NCBI GenBank assembly: GCA_963693285.1
Contig: OY848923.1
Location: forward strand, 4,557,609-4,621,608
Length of the DNA stretch: 64,000 bases
From: Xestospongia muta
Taxonomy: Eukaryota; Porifera; Demospongiae; Haplosclerida; Petrosiidae
Direction: 5' to 3'
How positions within the stretch are numbered: position 1 is the first letter of the stretch; each line of letters opens with the position of its first letter. The notes below the pieces were generated by a model, which was given only the letters and a program-made list of their open reading frames with translations, made no database searches and had not been told where the DNA came from. Below, piece by piece: positions 23,874 through 36,648 of this stretch. The position numbers and the translations under genes were made by a program.

Positions 23874-24887
23874 GATTAGAAATTAACTGTGAAAACTGGT
23901 TAAATAAGCTGATCTAAAGAGTTTAGTAAGTTTATTTCTATTAAATATACTAATAAAGTAGTCTAAATAGGTTAAAACTCTAAAATAAAGAGTTGAGAGC
24001 TTTTTGAAAGTTAAAAAAGACTAGAAATTAACTTTGAAAACTGGTTAAATAAGCTGATCTAAAGAGTTTAGTAAGTTTATCTGTCTTAAATATACTAATA
24101 AAGTAGTCTAAATAGGTTAAAACTCTAAAATAAAGAGTTTAGAGCTTTTTGAAAGTTAAAAAAGATTAGAAATTAACTGTGAAAACTGGTTAAATAAGCT
24201 GTTCTAAAGAGTTTAGTAAGTTTATCTCTCTTAAATATACTAACAAAGTAGTCTAAATAGGTTAAAACTCTAAAATAAAGTGTTCAAAGCTTTTTGAAAG
24301 TTAAAAAAGATTAGAAATTAACTGTGAAAACTGGTTAAATAAGCTGATCTAAAGAGTTTAGTAAGTTTATCTCTCTTAAATATACTAATAAAGTAGTCTA
24401 AATAGGTTAAAACTGTAAAATAAAGTGTTTAGAGCTTTTTGAAAGCTAAAAAAGATTAGAAATTAACTGTGAAAACTGGTTAAATAAGCTGATCTAAAGA
24501 GTTTAGTAAGTTTATCTCTCTTAAATATACTAATAAAGTAGTCTAAATAGGTTAAAACTCTAAAATAAAGAGTTTAGAGCTTTTTGAAAGTTAAAAAGAT
24601 TAGAAATTAACTGTGAAAACTGGTTAAATAAGCTGATCTAAAGAGTTTAGTAAGTTTATCTCTCTTAAATATACTAATAAAGTAGTCTAAATAGGTTAAA
24701 ACTCTAAAATAAAGAGTTTAGAGCTTTTTGAAAGCTAACAAAGATTAGAAATTAAGTGTGAAAACTGGTTAAATAAGCTGATCTAAAGAGTTTAGTAAGC
24801 TTATCTGTCTTAAATATACTAATAAAGTAGTCTAAATAGATTAAAACTCTAAAATAAAGAGTTTAGAGCTTTTTGTAACTTAAAAAA
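23874..24887 (+). repeat. 7-unit higher-order repeat, copy 2 (1,014 bp)
   Basis: This is the tandem copy of the preceding block with the same marker order. It carries a private change, GAGTTGAGAGC near 23992, where the first copy has GAGTTTAGAGC. After 24887 the sequence leaves the pattern with TAGTTAAATAACCTGATGTAACGAG. About three differences over 1 kb make this pair somewhat older than, or less homogenised than, the 3,318-bp pair. Confidence 0.88.
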
Positions 24888-25489
24888 GATTAGAAATTAA
24901 CTGTGAAAACTAGTTAAATAACCTGATGTAACGAGTTTAGTAAGTTTATCTCTCTTAAATATACTAATAAAGTAGTCTAAATAGGTTAAAACTCTAAAAT
25001 AAAGTGTTTAGAGCTTTTTGAAAGCTAAAAAAGATTAGAAATTAACTGTGAAAACTGGTTAAATAAGCTGATCTAAAGAGTTTAGTAAGTTTATCTCTCT
25101 TAAATATACTAATAAAGTAGTCTAAATAGGTTAAAACTCTAAAATAAAGAGTTTAGAGCTTTTTGAAAGCTAAAAAAATTAGAAATTAACTGTGAAAACT
25201 AGTTAAATAAGCTGATCTAAAGAGTTTAGTAAGTTTATCTCTCTTAAATATACTAATAAAGTAGTCTAAATAGGTTAAAACTCTAAAGTAAAGAGTTTAG
25301 AGCTTTTTGAAAGTTAATAAAGATTAGAAATTAACTGTGAAAACTGGTTAAATAAGCTGATCTAAAGAGTTTAGTAAGTTTATCTCTCTTAAATATACTA
25401 ATAAAGTAGTCTAAATAGGTTAAAACTGTAAAATAAAGTGTTTAGAGCTTTTTGAAAGCTAAAAAAATTAGAAATTAACTGTGAAAACT

Positions 25490-25552
25490 GGTTAAATAAG
25501 CTGATAGAGCTTTTTGAAAGTTAAAAAAGATTAGAAATTAACTGTGAAAACT
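25490..25552 (+). repeat. Truncated 63-bp monomer (82-bp internal deletion)
   Basis: The landmark GGTTA occurs at 25490 and next at 25553, only 63 bp apart. GCTGAT at about 25500-25505 joins straight to AGAGCTTTTT, removing consensus positions 42-123. The junction shares at most one base (T) between the two ends, so it is not explained by recombination between the repeated 12-bp words. It resets the phase of the array by 82 bp and is the largest phase break in the window. Confidence 0.92.
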
Positions 25553-28250
25553 GGTTAAATAAGCTGATCTAAAGAGTTTAGTAAGTTTATCTCTCTTAAA
25601 TATACTAATAAAGTAGTCTAAATAGGTTAAAACTCTAAAATAAAGAGTTTAGAGCTTTTTGAAAAGTTAAAAAAGATTAGAAATTAACTGTGAAAACTCG
25701 TTAAATAAGCTGATCTAAAGAGTTTAGTAAGTTTATCTCTCTTAAATATACTAATAAAGTAGTCTAAATAGATTAAAACTCTAAAATAAAGAGTTTAGAG
25801 CTTTTTGAAAGTTAAAAAAGATTAGAAATTAACTGTGAAAACTGGTTAAATAAGCTGATCTAAAGAGTTTAGTAAGTTTATGTCTTAAATATACTAATAA
25901 AGTAGTCTAAATAGGTTAAAACTCTAAAATAAAAGTTTAGAGCTTTTTGAAAGTTAAAAAAGATTAGAAATTAACTGTGAAAACTGGTTAAATAAGCTGA
26001 TCTAAAGAGTTTAGTAAGTTTATCTCTCTTAAATATACTAATAAAGTAGTCTAAATAGGTTAAAACTCTAAAATAAAGAGTTTAGAGCTTTTTGAAAATT
26101 GAAAAAGATTAGAAATTAACTGTGAAAACTGGTTAAATAAGCTGATCTAAAGAGTTTAGTAAGTTTATCTGTCTTAAATATACTAATAAAGTAGTCTAAA
26201 TAGGTTAAAACTCTAAAATAAAGAGGTTAGAGCTTTTTGAAAGTTAAAAAGATTAGAAATTAACTGTGAAAACTGATTAAATAAGCTGATCTAAAGAGTT
26301 TAGTAAGTTTATCTCTCTTAAATATACTAATAAAGTAGTCTAAATAGGTTAAACCTCTAAAATAAAGAGGTTAGAGCTTTTTGAAAGTTAAAAAGATTAG
26401 AAATTAACTGTGAAAACTGGTTAAATAACCTGATCTAAAGAGTTTAGTAAGTTTATCTCTCTTAAATATACTAATAAAGTAGTCTAAATAGGTTAAAAAT
26501 CTAAAATAAAGTGTTTAGAGCTTTTTGAAAGCTAAAAAAGATTAGAAATTAACTGTGAAAACTGGTTAAATAAGCTGATCTAAAGAGTTTAGTAAGTTTA
26601 TATCTCTTAAATATACTAAGAAAGTAGTCTAAATAGGTTAAAACAGTAAAATAAAGTGTTTAGAGCTTTTTGAAAGCTAAAAAAGACTAGAAATTAACTG
26701 TGAAACCTGGTTAAATAAGCTGATCTAAAGAGTTTAGAAAGTTTATCTCTCTTAAATATACTAATAAAGTAGTCTAAATAGGTTAAAACTCTAAAATAAA
26801 GAGTTTAGAGCTTTTTGAAAGTTAAAAAAGATTAGAAATTAACTGTGAAAACTGGTTAGATAAGCTGATCTAAACGCTTTAGTAAGTTTATCTGTCTTAA
26901 ATATACTAATAAAGTAGTCTAAATAGGTTAAAACTCGAAAATAAAGAGTTTACAGCTTTTTGAAAGTTAAAAAAGATTAGAAATTAACTGTGAAAACTGG
27001 TTAAATAAGCTGATCTAAAGAGTTTAGTAAGTTTATCTCTCTTAAATATACTAATAAAGTAGTCTAAATAGATTAAAACTCTAAAATAAAGTATTTAGAG
27101 CTTTTTGAAAGTTAAAAAAGATTAGAAATGAAATGTGAAAACTGGTTAAATAAGCTGATCTAAAGAGTTTAGTAAGTTTATCTGTCTTAAATATACTAAT
27201 AAAGTAGTCTAAATAGGTTAAAACTCTAAAATAAAGAGTTTAGAGCTTTTTGAAAGTTAAAAAGATTAGAAATTAACTGTGAAAACTGGTTAAATAAGCT
27301 GATCTAAAGAGTTTAGTAAGTTTATCTCTGTTAAATATACTAATAAAGTAGTCTAAACAGGTTAAAACTCTAAAATAAAGAGTTTAGAGCTTTTTGAAAG
27401 TTAAAAAGTTTGAAATTAAATGTTTAAACTGGTTAAATAAGCTGATCTAAAGAGTTTAGTAAGTTTATCTCTCTTAAATATACTAATAAAGTAGTCTAAA
27501 TAGATTAAAACTCTAAAATAAAGAGTTTAGAGCTTTTTGAAAGTTAAAAAAGATTAGAAATTAACTGTGAAAACTGGTTAAATAAGCTGATCTAAAGAGT
27601 TTAGTAAGTTTATCTCTCTTAAATATACTAATAAAGTAGTCTAAATAGGTTAAAACTCTAAAATAAAGAGTTTAGAGCTTTATGAAAGTTAAAAAAGATT
27701 AGAAAATAACTGTGAAAATTGGTTAAATAAGCTGATCTAAAGAGTTTAGTAAGTTTATCTCTCTTAAATATACTAATAAAGTAGTCTAAATAGGTTAAAA
27801 CTCTAAAATAAAGTATTTAGAGCTTTTTGAAAGCTAAAAAAGATTAGAAATTAACTGTGAAAACTGGTTAAATAAGCTGATGTACCGAGTTTAGTAAGTT
27901 TATCTCTCTTAAATATACTAATAAAGTAGTCTAAATAGGTTAAAACTCCGAAATAAAGAGTTTAGAACTTTTTGAAAGTTAAAAAAGATTAGAAATTAAC
28001 TGTGAAAACTGGTTAAATAAGCTAATCTAAAGAGTTTAGTAAGTTTATCCCTCTTAAATATACTAATAAAGTAGTCTAAATAGGTTAAAACTCTAAAATA
28101 GAGTTTAGAGCTTTTTGAAAGTTAAAAAAGATTAGGAATTAACTGTGAAAACTGGTTAAATAAGCTGATCTAAAGAGTTTAGTAAGTTTATCTCTCTTAA
28201 ATATACTAAGAAAGTAGTCTAAATAGTTTAAAACTCTAAAATAAAGAGTT

Positions 28251-30285
28251 GAGAGCTTTTTCAAAGTTAAAAAATATTAGAAATTAATAGTGAAAGCTGG
28301 TTAAATAAGCTGATCTAAACAGTTTAGTAAGTTTATCTCTCTTAAATATACTAATAAAGTAGTCTAAACAGGTTAAAACTCTAAAATAAAGAGTTTAGAG
28401 CTTTTTGAAAGTTAAAAAGATTAGAAATTAACTGTGAAAACTGGTTCAATAAGCTGATCTAAAGAGTTTAGTAAGTTTATCTCTCTTAAATATACTAATA
28501 AAGTAGTCTAAATAGGTTAAAACTCTAAAATAAAGAGTTTAGAGCTTTTTGAAAGTTAAAAAAGATTAGAAATTAACTGTCAAAACTGGTTAAATAAGCT
28601 GATCTAAAGAGTTTAGTAAGTTTATCTCTCTTAAATATACTAATAAAGTAGTCTAAATAGGTTAAAACTCTAAAATAAAGAGTTTAGAGCTTTTTGAAAG
28701 TTAAAAAAGATTAGAAATTAACTGTGAAAACTGGTTAAATAAGCTGATCTAAAGAGTTTAGTAAGTTTCTCTCTCTTAAATATACTAACCAAGTAGTCTA
28801 AATAGGTTAAACCTCTAAAATAAAGAGTTTAGATCTTTTTGAAAGTTAAAAAAGATTAGAAATTAACTGTGAAAACTGGTTAAATAAGCTGATCTAAAGA
28901 GTTTAGTAAGTTTATCTCTCTTAAATATACTAATAAAGTAGTCTAAATAGGTTAAAACTCTAAAATAAAGAGTTTAGAGCTTTTTGAAAGTTAAAAAAGA
29001 TTAGAAATTAATGGTGAAAACTGGTTAAATAAGCTGATCTAAAGAGTTTAGTAAGTTTATCTCTCTAAAATATACTAATAAAGTAGTCTAAATAGGTTAA
29101 AACTCTAAAATAAAGAGTTTAGAGCTTTTTGAAAGTTAAAAAAGATTAGAAATTAACTGTGAAAACTGGTTAAATAAGCTGATCTAAAGAGTTTGGTAAG
29201 TTTATCTGTCTTAAATATACTAATAAACTAGTCTAAATAGGTTAAAACTCTAAAATAAAGAGTTTAGAGCTTTTTGAAAGTTAAAAAAGATTAGAAATTA
29301 ACTGTGAAAAGTGGTTAAATAAGCTGATCTAAAGAGTTTAGTAAGTTTATCTCTCTTAAATATACTAATAAAGTAGTCTAAATAGGTTAAAACTCTAAAA
29401 TAAAGAGTTTAGATCTGTTTGAAAGTTAAAAAAGATTAGAAATTAATGGTGAAAACTGGTTAAATAAGCTGATCTAAAGAGTTTAGTAAGTTTATCTCTC
29501 TAAAATATATTAATAAAGTAGTCTAAATAGGTTAAAACTCTAAAATAAAGAGTTTAGAGCTTTTTGAAAGTTAAAAAAGATTAGAAATTAACTGTGAAAA
29601 CTGGTTAAATAAGCTGATCTAAAGAGTTTAGTAAGTTTATCTCTCTTAAATATACTAATAAAGTAGTCTAAATAGGTTAAAACTCTAAAATAAAGAGTTT
29701 AGAGCTTATTGAAAGTTAAAAAAGATTAGAAATTAACTGTGAAAACTGGTTAAATAAGCTGATCTAAAGAGTTTAGTAAGTTTATCTGTCTTAAATATAC
29801 TAATAAAGTAGTCTAAATAGGTTAAAACTGTAAAATAAAGTGTTTAGAGCTTTTTGAAAGTTAAAAAAGATTAGAAATTAACTGTGAAAACTGGTTAAAT
29901 AAGCTGATCTAAAGAGTTTAGTAAGTTTATCTCTCTTAATTATACTAATAAAGTAGTCTAAATAGGTTAACACTCTAAAATAAAGAGTTTAGAGCTTTTT
30001 GAAAGTTAAAAAAGATTAGAAATTAACTGTGAAAACTGGTTAAATAAGCTGATCTAAAGAGTTTAGTAAGTTTATCTCTCTTAAATATACTAATAAAGTA
30101 GTCTAAATAGGTTAAAACTCCAAAATAAAGGGGTTAGAGCTTTTTGAAAGTTAAAAAAGATTAGAAATTAATGGTGAAAACTGGTTAAATAAGCTGATCT
30201 AAAGAGTTTAGTAAGTTTATCTGTCTTAAATATACTAATAAAGTAGTCTAAGTAGGTTAAAACTCTAAAATAAAGAGTTTAGAGC
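28251..30285 (+). repeat. Duplicated block A, first copy
   Basis: This block of about 14 units recurs 6,363 bp to the right. Marker pairs: GAGAGCTTTT after GAGTT 28251/34614, TATACTAACC 28781/35144, TAAAATATAT 29501/35864, and AGTAGG (in CTAAGTAGG) 30251/36613. It contains several TTAATGGTG monomers, a class scarce on the left. It is followed by two ordinary monomers and then the 12-unit block. Confidence 0.85.
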
Positions 30286-30448
30286 TTTTTGAAAGTTAAA
30301 AAAGATTAGAAATTAACTGTGAAAACTGGTTAAATAAGCTGATCTAAAGAGTTTAGTAAGTTTATCTTCCTTAAATATACTAATAAAGTAGTCTAAATAG
30401 GTTAAAACTCTAAAATAAAGTGTTTAGAGCTTTTTGAAAGTTAAAAAT

Positions 30449-32180
30449 ATTAGAAATTAACTGTGAAAACTGGTTAAATAAGCTGATCTAAAGATTTTAG
30501 TAAGTTTATCTCTCTTAAATATACTAATAAAGTAGTCTAAATAGGTTAAAACTCAAAAATAAAGAGTTTAGAGCTTTTTCAAACTTAAAAAACGTTAGAA
30601 ATTAACTGTGAAAACTGGTTAAATAAGCTGATCTAAAGAGTTTAGTAAGTTTATCTCTCTTAAATATACTAATAAAGTACTCTAAATAGGTTGAAAATCT
30701 AAAATAGTGCGTTTAGAGCTTTTTGAAAGTTAAAAAATTAGAAATTAACTGTGAAAACTGGTTAAATAAGCTGATCTAAAGAGTTTAGTAAGGTTATCTC
30801 TCTTAAATATACTAATAAAGTAGTCTAAATAGGTTAAAGCTCTAAAATAAAGAGTTTAGAGCTTTTTGAAAGTTAAAAAAGATTAGAAATTAACTGTGAA
30901 AACTGGTTAAATAAGCTGATCTAAAGAGTTTAGTAAGTTTATCTCTCTTAAATATACTAATAAGGTAGTCTAAATAGGTGAAAGCTCTAAAATAAAGAGT
31001 TTAGAGCTTTTTGAAAGTTAAAAAAGATTAGAAATTAACTGTGAAAACTGGTTAAATAAGCTGATCTAAAGAGTTTAGTAAGTTTATCTCCCTTAAATAT
31101 ACTAATAAAGTAGTCTAAATAGGTTAAAACTCTAAAATAAAGTGTTTAGAGCTTTTTGAAAGTTAAAAATATTAGAAATTAACTGTGAAAACTGGTTAAA
31201 TAAGCTGATCTAAAGAGTTTAGTAAGTTTATCTGTCTTAAATATACTAATAAAGTAGTCTAAATAGGTTAAAACTCTAAAATAAAGAGTTTAGAGCTTTT
31301 TCAAACTTAAAAAACGTTAGAAATTATCTGTGAAACTTGGTTAAATAAGCTGATCTAAAGAGTTTAGTAAGTTTATCTCTCTTAAATATACTAATAACGT
31401 ACTCTAAATAGGTTGAAAATCTAAAATAGTGTGTTTAGAGCTTTTTGAAAGTTAAAAAATTAGAAATTAACTGTGAAAACTGGTTAAATAAGCTGATCTA
31501 AAGAGTTTAGTAAGTTTATCTCTCTTAAATATACTAATAAAGTAGTCTAAATAGGTTAAAGCTCTAAAAAAAGAGTTTAGAGCTTTTTGAAAGTTAAAAA
31601 AGATTAAAAATTAACTGTGAAAACTGGTTAAATAAGCTGATCTAAAGAGTTTAGTAAGTGTATCTCTCTAAAATATACTAACAAAGTAGTCTAAATAGGT
31701 TAAAACTCTAAAATAAAGTCTTTAGAGCTTTTTGAAAGTTAAAAAAGATTAGAAATTAACTGTGAAAACTGGTTAAATAAGCTGATCTAAAGAGTTTAGT
31801 AAGTTATTCTGTTTTAAATATACTAATAAAGTAGTCTAAATAGGTTAAACTCTAAAATATAGTGTTTAGAGTTTTTTGAAAGTTAAAAAAGATTAGAAAT
31901 TAACTGTGAAAACTGGTTAAAGAAGCTCATCTAAAGAGTTTAGTAATTTTATATGTCTTAAATATACTAATAAAGTAGTCTAAATAGGTTAAAATACTAA
32001 AATAAAGTGTTTAGAGCTTTTTGAAAGTTAAAAAAGATTAGAAATTAATGGTGAAAAGTGGTTAAATAAGCTGATCTAAAGAGTTTAGTAAGTTTATCTC
32101 TTTTAAATATACTAATAAAGTAGTCTAAATAGGTTAAAACTCTAAACTAAAGTGTTTAGAGCTTTTTGAAAGTTAAAAAA
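30449..32180 (+). repeat. 12-unit higher-order repeat B1 (about 1,733 bp)
   Basis: Markers recur at 1,733 bp: AACGTTAG at 30591/32324 and 31313/33046, and AGGTTATC at 30791/32524. The unit has distinctive monomers: TTTTTCAAACTTAAAAAACGTTAG, GGTTGAAAATCTAAAATAGTG, TAAGTTATTCTGTTTTAAA, and TTAATGGTGAAAAGTGG. The length is 12 monomers less 7 bp. Confidence 0.85.
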
Positions 32181-33913
32181 TATTAGAAATTAACTGTGAA
32201 AACTGGTTAAATAAGCTGATCTAAAGATTTTAGTAAGTTTATCTGTCTTAAATATACTAATAAAGTAGTCTAAATAGGTTAAAACTCAAAAATAAAGAGT
32301 TTAGAGCTTTTTCAAACTTAAAAAACGTTAGAAATTAACTGTGAAAACTGGTTAAATAAGCTGATCTAAAGAGTTTAGTAAGTTTATCTCTCTTAAATAT
32401 ACTAATAAAGTACTCTAAATAGGTTGAAAATCTAAAATAGTGCGTTTAGAGCTTTTTGAAAGTTAAAAAATTAGAAATTAACTGTGAAAACTGGTTAAAT
32501 AAGCTGATCTAAAGAGTTTAGTAAGGTTATCTCTCTTAAATATACTAATAAAGTAGTCTAAATAGGTTAAAGCTCTAAAATAAAGAGTTTAGAGCTTTTT
32601 GAAAGTTAAAAAAGATTAGAAATTAACTGTGAAAACTGGTTAAATAAGCTGATCTAAAGAGTTTAGTAAGTTTATCTCTCTTAAATATACTAATAAGGTA
32701 GTCTAAATAGGTGAAAGCTCTAAAATAAAGAGTTTAGAGCTTTTTGAAAGTTAAAAAAGATTAGAAATTAACTGTGAAAAGTGGTTAAATAAGCTGATCT
32801 AAAGAGTTTAGTAAGTTTATCTCCCTTAAATATACTAATAAAGTAGTCTAAATAGGTTAAAACTCTAAAATAAAGTGTTTAGAGCTTTTTGAAAGTTAAA
32901 AATATTAGAAATTAACTGTGAAAACTGGTTAAATAAGCTGATCTAAAGAGTTTAGTAAGTTTATCTGTCTTAAATATACTAATAAAGTAGTCTAAATAGG
33001 TTAAAACTCTAAAATAAAGAGTTTAGAGCTTTTTCAAACTTAAAAAACGTTAGAAATTATCTGTGAAACTTGGTTAAATAAGCTGATCTAAAGAGTTTAG
33101 TAAGTTCATCTCTCTTAAATATACTAATAACGTACTCTAAATAGGTTGAAAATCTAAAATAGTGTGTTTAGAGCTTTTTGAAAGTTAAAAAATTAGAAAT
33201 TAACTGTGAAAACTGGTTAAATAAGCTGATCTAAAGAGTTTAGTAAGTTTATCTCTCTTAAATATACTAATAAAGTAGTCTAAATAGGTTAAAGCTCTAA
33301 AAAAAGAGTTTAGAGCTTTTTGAAAGTTAAAAAAGATTAAAAATTAACTGTGAAAACTGGTTAAATAAGCTGATCTAAAGAGTTTAGTAAGTGTATCTCT
33401 TTAAAATATACTAACAAAGTAGTCTAAATAGGTTAAAACTCTAAAATAAAGTCTTTAGAGCTTTTTGAAGTTAAAAAAGATTAGAAATTAACTGTGAAAA
33501 CTGGTTAAATAAGCTGATCTAAAGAGTTTAGTAAGTTATTCTGTTTTAAATATACTAATAAAGTAGTCTAAATAGGTTAAACTCTAAAATATAGTGTTTA
33601 GAGTTTTTTGAAAGTTAAAAAAGATTAGAAATTAACTGTGAAAACTGGTTAAATAAGCTCATCTAAAGAGTTTAGTAATTTTATATGTCTTAAATATACT
33701 AATAAAGTAGTCTAAATAGGTTAAAACACTAAAATAAAGTGTTTAGAGCTTTTTGAAAGTTAAAAAAGATTAGAAATTAATGGTGAAAAGTGGTTAAATA
33801 AGCTGATCTAAAGAGTTTAGTAAGTTTATCTCTTTTAAATATACTAATAAAGTAGTCTAAATAGGTTAAAACTCTAAACTAAAGTGTTTAGAGCTTTTTG
33901 AAAGTTAAAAAAG
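32181..33913 (+). repeat. 12-unit higher-order repeat B2
   Basis: This is the tandem copy of B1 with the same monomer order. Small private changes include AAAAGTGG for AAAACTGG near 32788, TAAGTTCATC near 33103 and one A lost near 33468. It ends at a monomer with CTCTAAACTAAAGTG (33871). The following 0.7 kb, up to the next block A copy, holds mixed monomers including GTTAACAAAG at 34051. Confidence 0.85.
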
Positions 33914-34613
33914 ATTAGAAATTAACTGTGAAAACTGGTTAAATAAGCTGATCTAAAGAGTTTAGTAAGTTTATCTCTCTTAAATATACTAATAAAGTAG
34001 TCTAAATAGGTTAAAACTCTAAAATAAAGTGTTTAGAGCTTTTTGAAAGTTAACAAAGATTAGAAATTAACTGTGAAAACTTGTTAAATAAGCTGATCTA
34101 AAGAGTTTAGTAAGTTTATCTGTCTTGAATATGCTAATAAAGTAGTCTAAATAGGTTAAAACTCTAAAATAAACTGTTTAGAGCTGTTCGAAAGTTAAAA
34201 AAGATTTGAAATTAACTGTGAAAACTGGTTAAATAAGCTGATCTAAAGAGTTTAGTAAGTTTATCTGTCTTAAATATACTAATGAAGTAGTCTAAATAGG
34301 TTAAAACTCTAAAATACGGTGTTTAGAGCTTTTTGAATGTTAAAAAAAATTAGAAATTAACTGTGAAAACTGGTTAAATAAGCTGATCTAAAGAGTTTAG
34401 TAAGTTTATCTTTCTTAAATATACTAATAAAGTAGTCTAAATAGGTTAAAACTCTAAAATAAAGAGGTTAGAGCTTTTTGAAAGTTAAAAAAGATTAGAA
34501 ATTAAGTGTGAAAAGTGGTTAAATAAGCTGATCTAAAGAGTTTAGTAAGTTTATCTCTCTTAAATATAATAATAAAGTAGTCTAAATAGGTTAAAACTCT
34601 AAAATAAAGAGTT

Positions 34614-36648
34614 GAGAGCTTTTTCAAAGTTAAAAAATATTAGAAATTAATAGTGAAAGCTGGTTAAATAAGCTGATCTAAACAGTTTAGTAAGTTTATC
34701 TCTCTTAAATATACTATTAAAGTAGTCTAAACAGGTTAAAACTCTAAAATAAAGAGTTTAGAGCTTTTTGAAAGTGAAAAATATTAGAAATTAACTGTGA
34801 AAACTGGTTAAATAAGCTGATCTAAAGAGTTTAGTAAGTTTATCTCTCTTAAATATACTAATAAAGTAGTCTAAATAGGTTAAAACTCTAAAATAAAGAG
34901 TTTAGAGCTTTTTGAAAGTTAAAAAAGATTAGAAATTAACTGTGAAAACTGGTTAAATAAGCTGATCTAAAGAGTTTAGTAAGTTTCTCTCTCTTAAATA
35001 TACTAACCAAGTAGTCTAAATAGGTTAAACCTCTAAAATAAAGAGTTTAGATCTTTTTGAAAGTTAAAAAAGATTAGAAATTAACTGTGAAAACTGGTTA
35101 AATAAGCTGATCTAAAGAGTTTAGTAAGTTTCTCTCTCTTAAATATACTAACCAAGTAGTCTAAATAGGTTAAACCTCTAAAATAAAGAGTTTAGATCTT
35201 TTTGAAAGTTAAAAAAGATTAGAAATTAACTGTGAAAACTGGTTAAATAAGCTGATCTAAAGAGTTTAGTAAGTTTATCTCTCTTAAATATACTAATAAA
35301 GTAGTCTAAATAGGTTAAAACTCTAAAATAAAGAGTTTAGAGCTTTTTGAAAGTTAAAAAAGATTAGAAATTAATGGTGAAAACTGGTTAAATAAGCTGA
35401 TCTAAAGAGTTTAGTAAGTTTATCTCTCTAAAATATACTAATAAAGTAGTCTAAATAGGTTAAAACTCTAAAATAAAGAGTTTAGAGCATTTTGAAAGTT
35501 AAAAAAGATTAGAAATTAACTGTGAAAACTGGTTAAATAAGCTGATCTAAAGAGTTTGGTAAGTTTATCTGTCTTAAATATACTAATAAAGTAGTCTAAA
35601 TAGGTTAAAACTCTAAAATAAAGAGTTTAGAGCTTTTGGAAAGTTAAAAAAGATTAGAAATTAACTGTGAAAAGTGGTTAAATAAGCTGATCTAAAGAGT
35701 TTAGTAAGTTTATCTGTCTTAAATATACTAATAAAGTAGTCTAAATAGGTTAAAACTCTAAAATAAAGAGTTTAGAGCTGTTTGAAAGTTAAAAAAGATT
35801 AGAAATTAATGGTGAAAACTGGTTAAATAAGCTGATCTAAAGAGTTTAGTAAGTTTATCTCTCTAAAATATATTAATAAAGTAGTCTAAATAGGTTAAAA
35901 CTCTAAAATAAAGAGTTTAGAGCTTTTTGAAAGTTAAAAAAGATTAGAAATTAACTGTGAAAACTGGTTAAATAAGCTGATCTAAAGAGTTTAGTAAGTT
36001 TATCTCTCTTAAATATACTAATAAAGTAGTCTAAATAGGTTAAAACTCTAAAATAAAGAGTTTAGAGCTTATTGAAAGTTAAAAAAGATTAGAAATTAAC
36101 TGTGAAAACTGGTTAAATAAGCTGATCTAAAGAGTTTAGTAAGTTTATCTGTCTTAAATATACTAATAAAGTAGTCTAAATAGGTTAAAACTGTAAAATA
36201 AAGTGTTTAGAGCTTTTTGAAAGTTAAAAAAGATTAGAAATTAACTGTGAAAACTGGTTAAATAAGCTGATCTAAAGAGTTTAGTAAGTTTATCTCTCTT
36301 AATTATACTAATAAAGTAGTCTAAATAGGTTAACACTCTAAAATAAAGAGTTTAGAGCTTTTTGAAAGTTAAAAAAGATTAGAAATTAACTGTGAAAACT
36401 GGTTAAATAAGCTGATCTAAAGAGTTTAGTAAGTTTATCTCTCTTAAATATACTAATAAAGTAGTCTAAATAGGTTAAAACTCTAAAATAAAGGGGTTAG
36501 AGCTTTTTGAAAGTTAAAAAAGATTAGAAATTAATGGTGAAAATGGTTAAATAAGCTGATCTAAAGAGTTTAGTAAGTTTATCTGTCTTAAATATACTAA
36601 TAAAGTAGTCTAAGTAGGTTAAAACTCTAAAATAAAGAGTTTAGAGCT
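34614..36648 (+). repeat. Duplicated block A', second copy
   Basis: This matches 28251-30285 at an offset of 6,363 bp (44 units less 17). One monomer differs in kind: the rare form with TATACTAACC and TTAGATC occurs twice in a row here (34999 and 35144), but only once in the first copy (28781). Total length between flanking markers is unchanged (530 bp), so the extra copy replaced a normal monomer, as in gene conversion. Near 36540 one C is lost (GTGAAAATGG). The block joins directly to the CAAACTTAAAAACGTT monomer of B3, skipping the intervening monomers found after block A. Confidence 0.85.
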
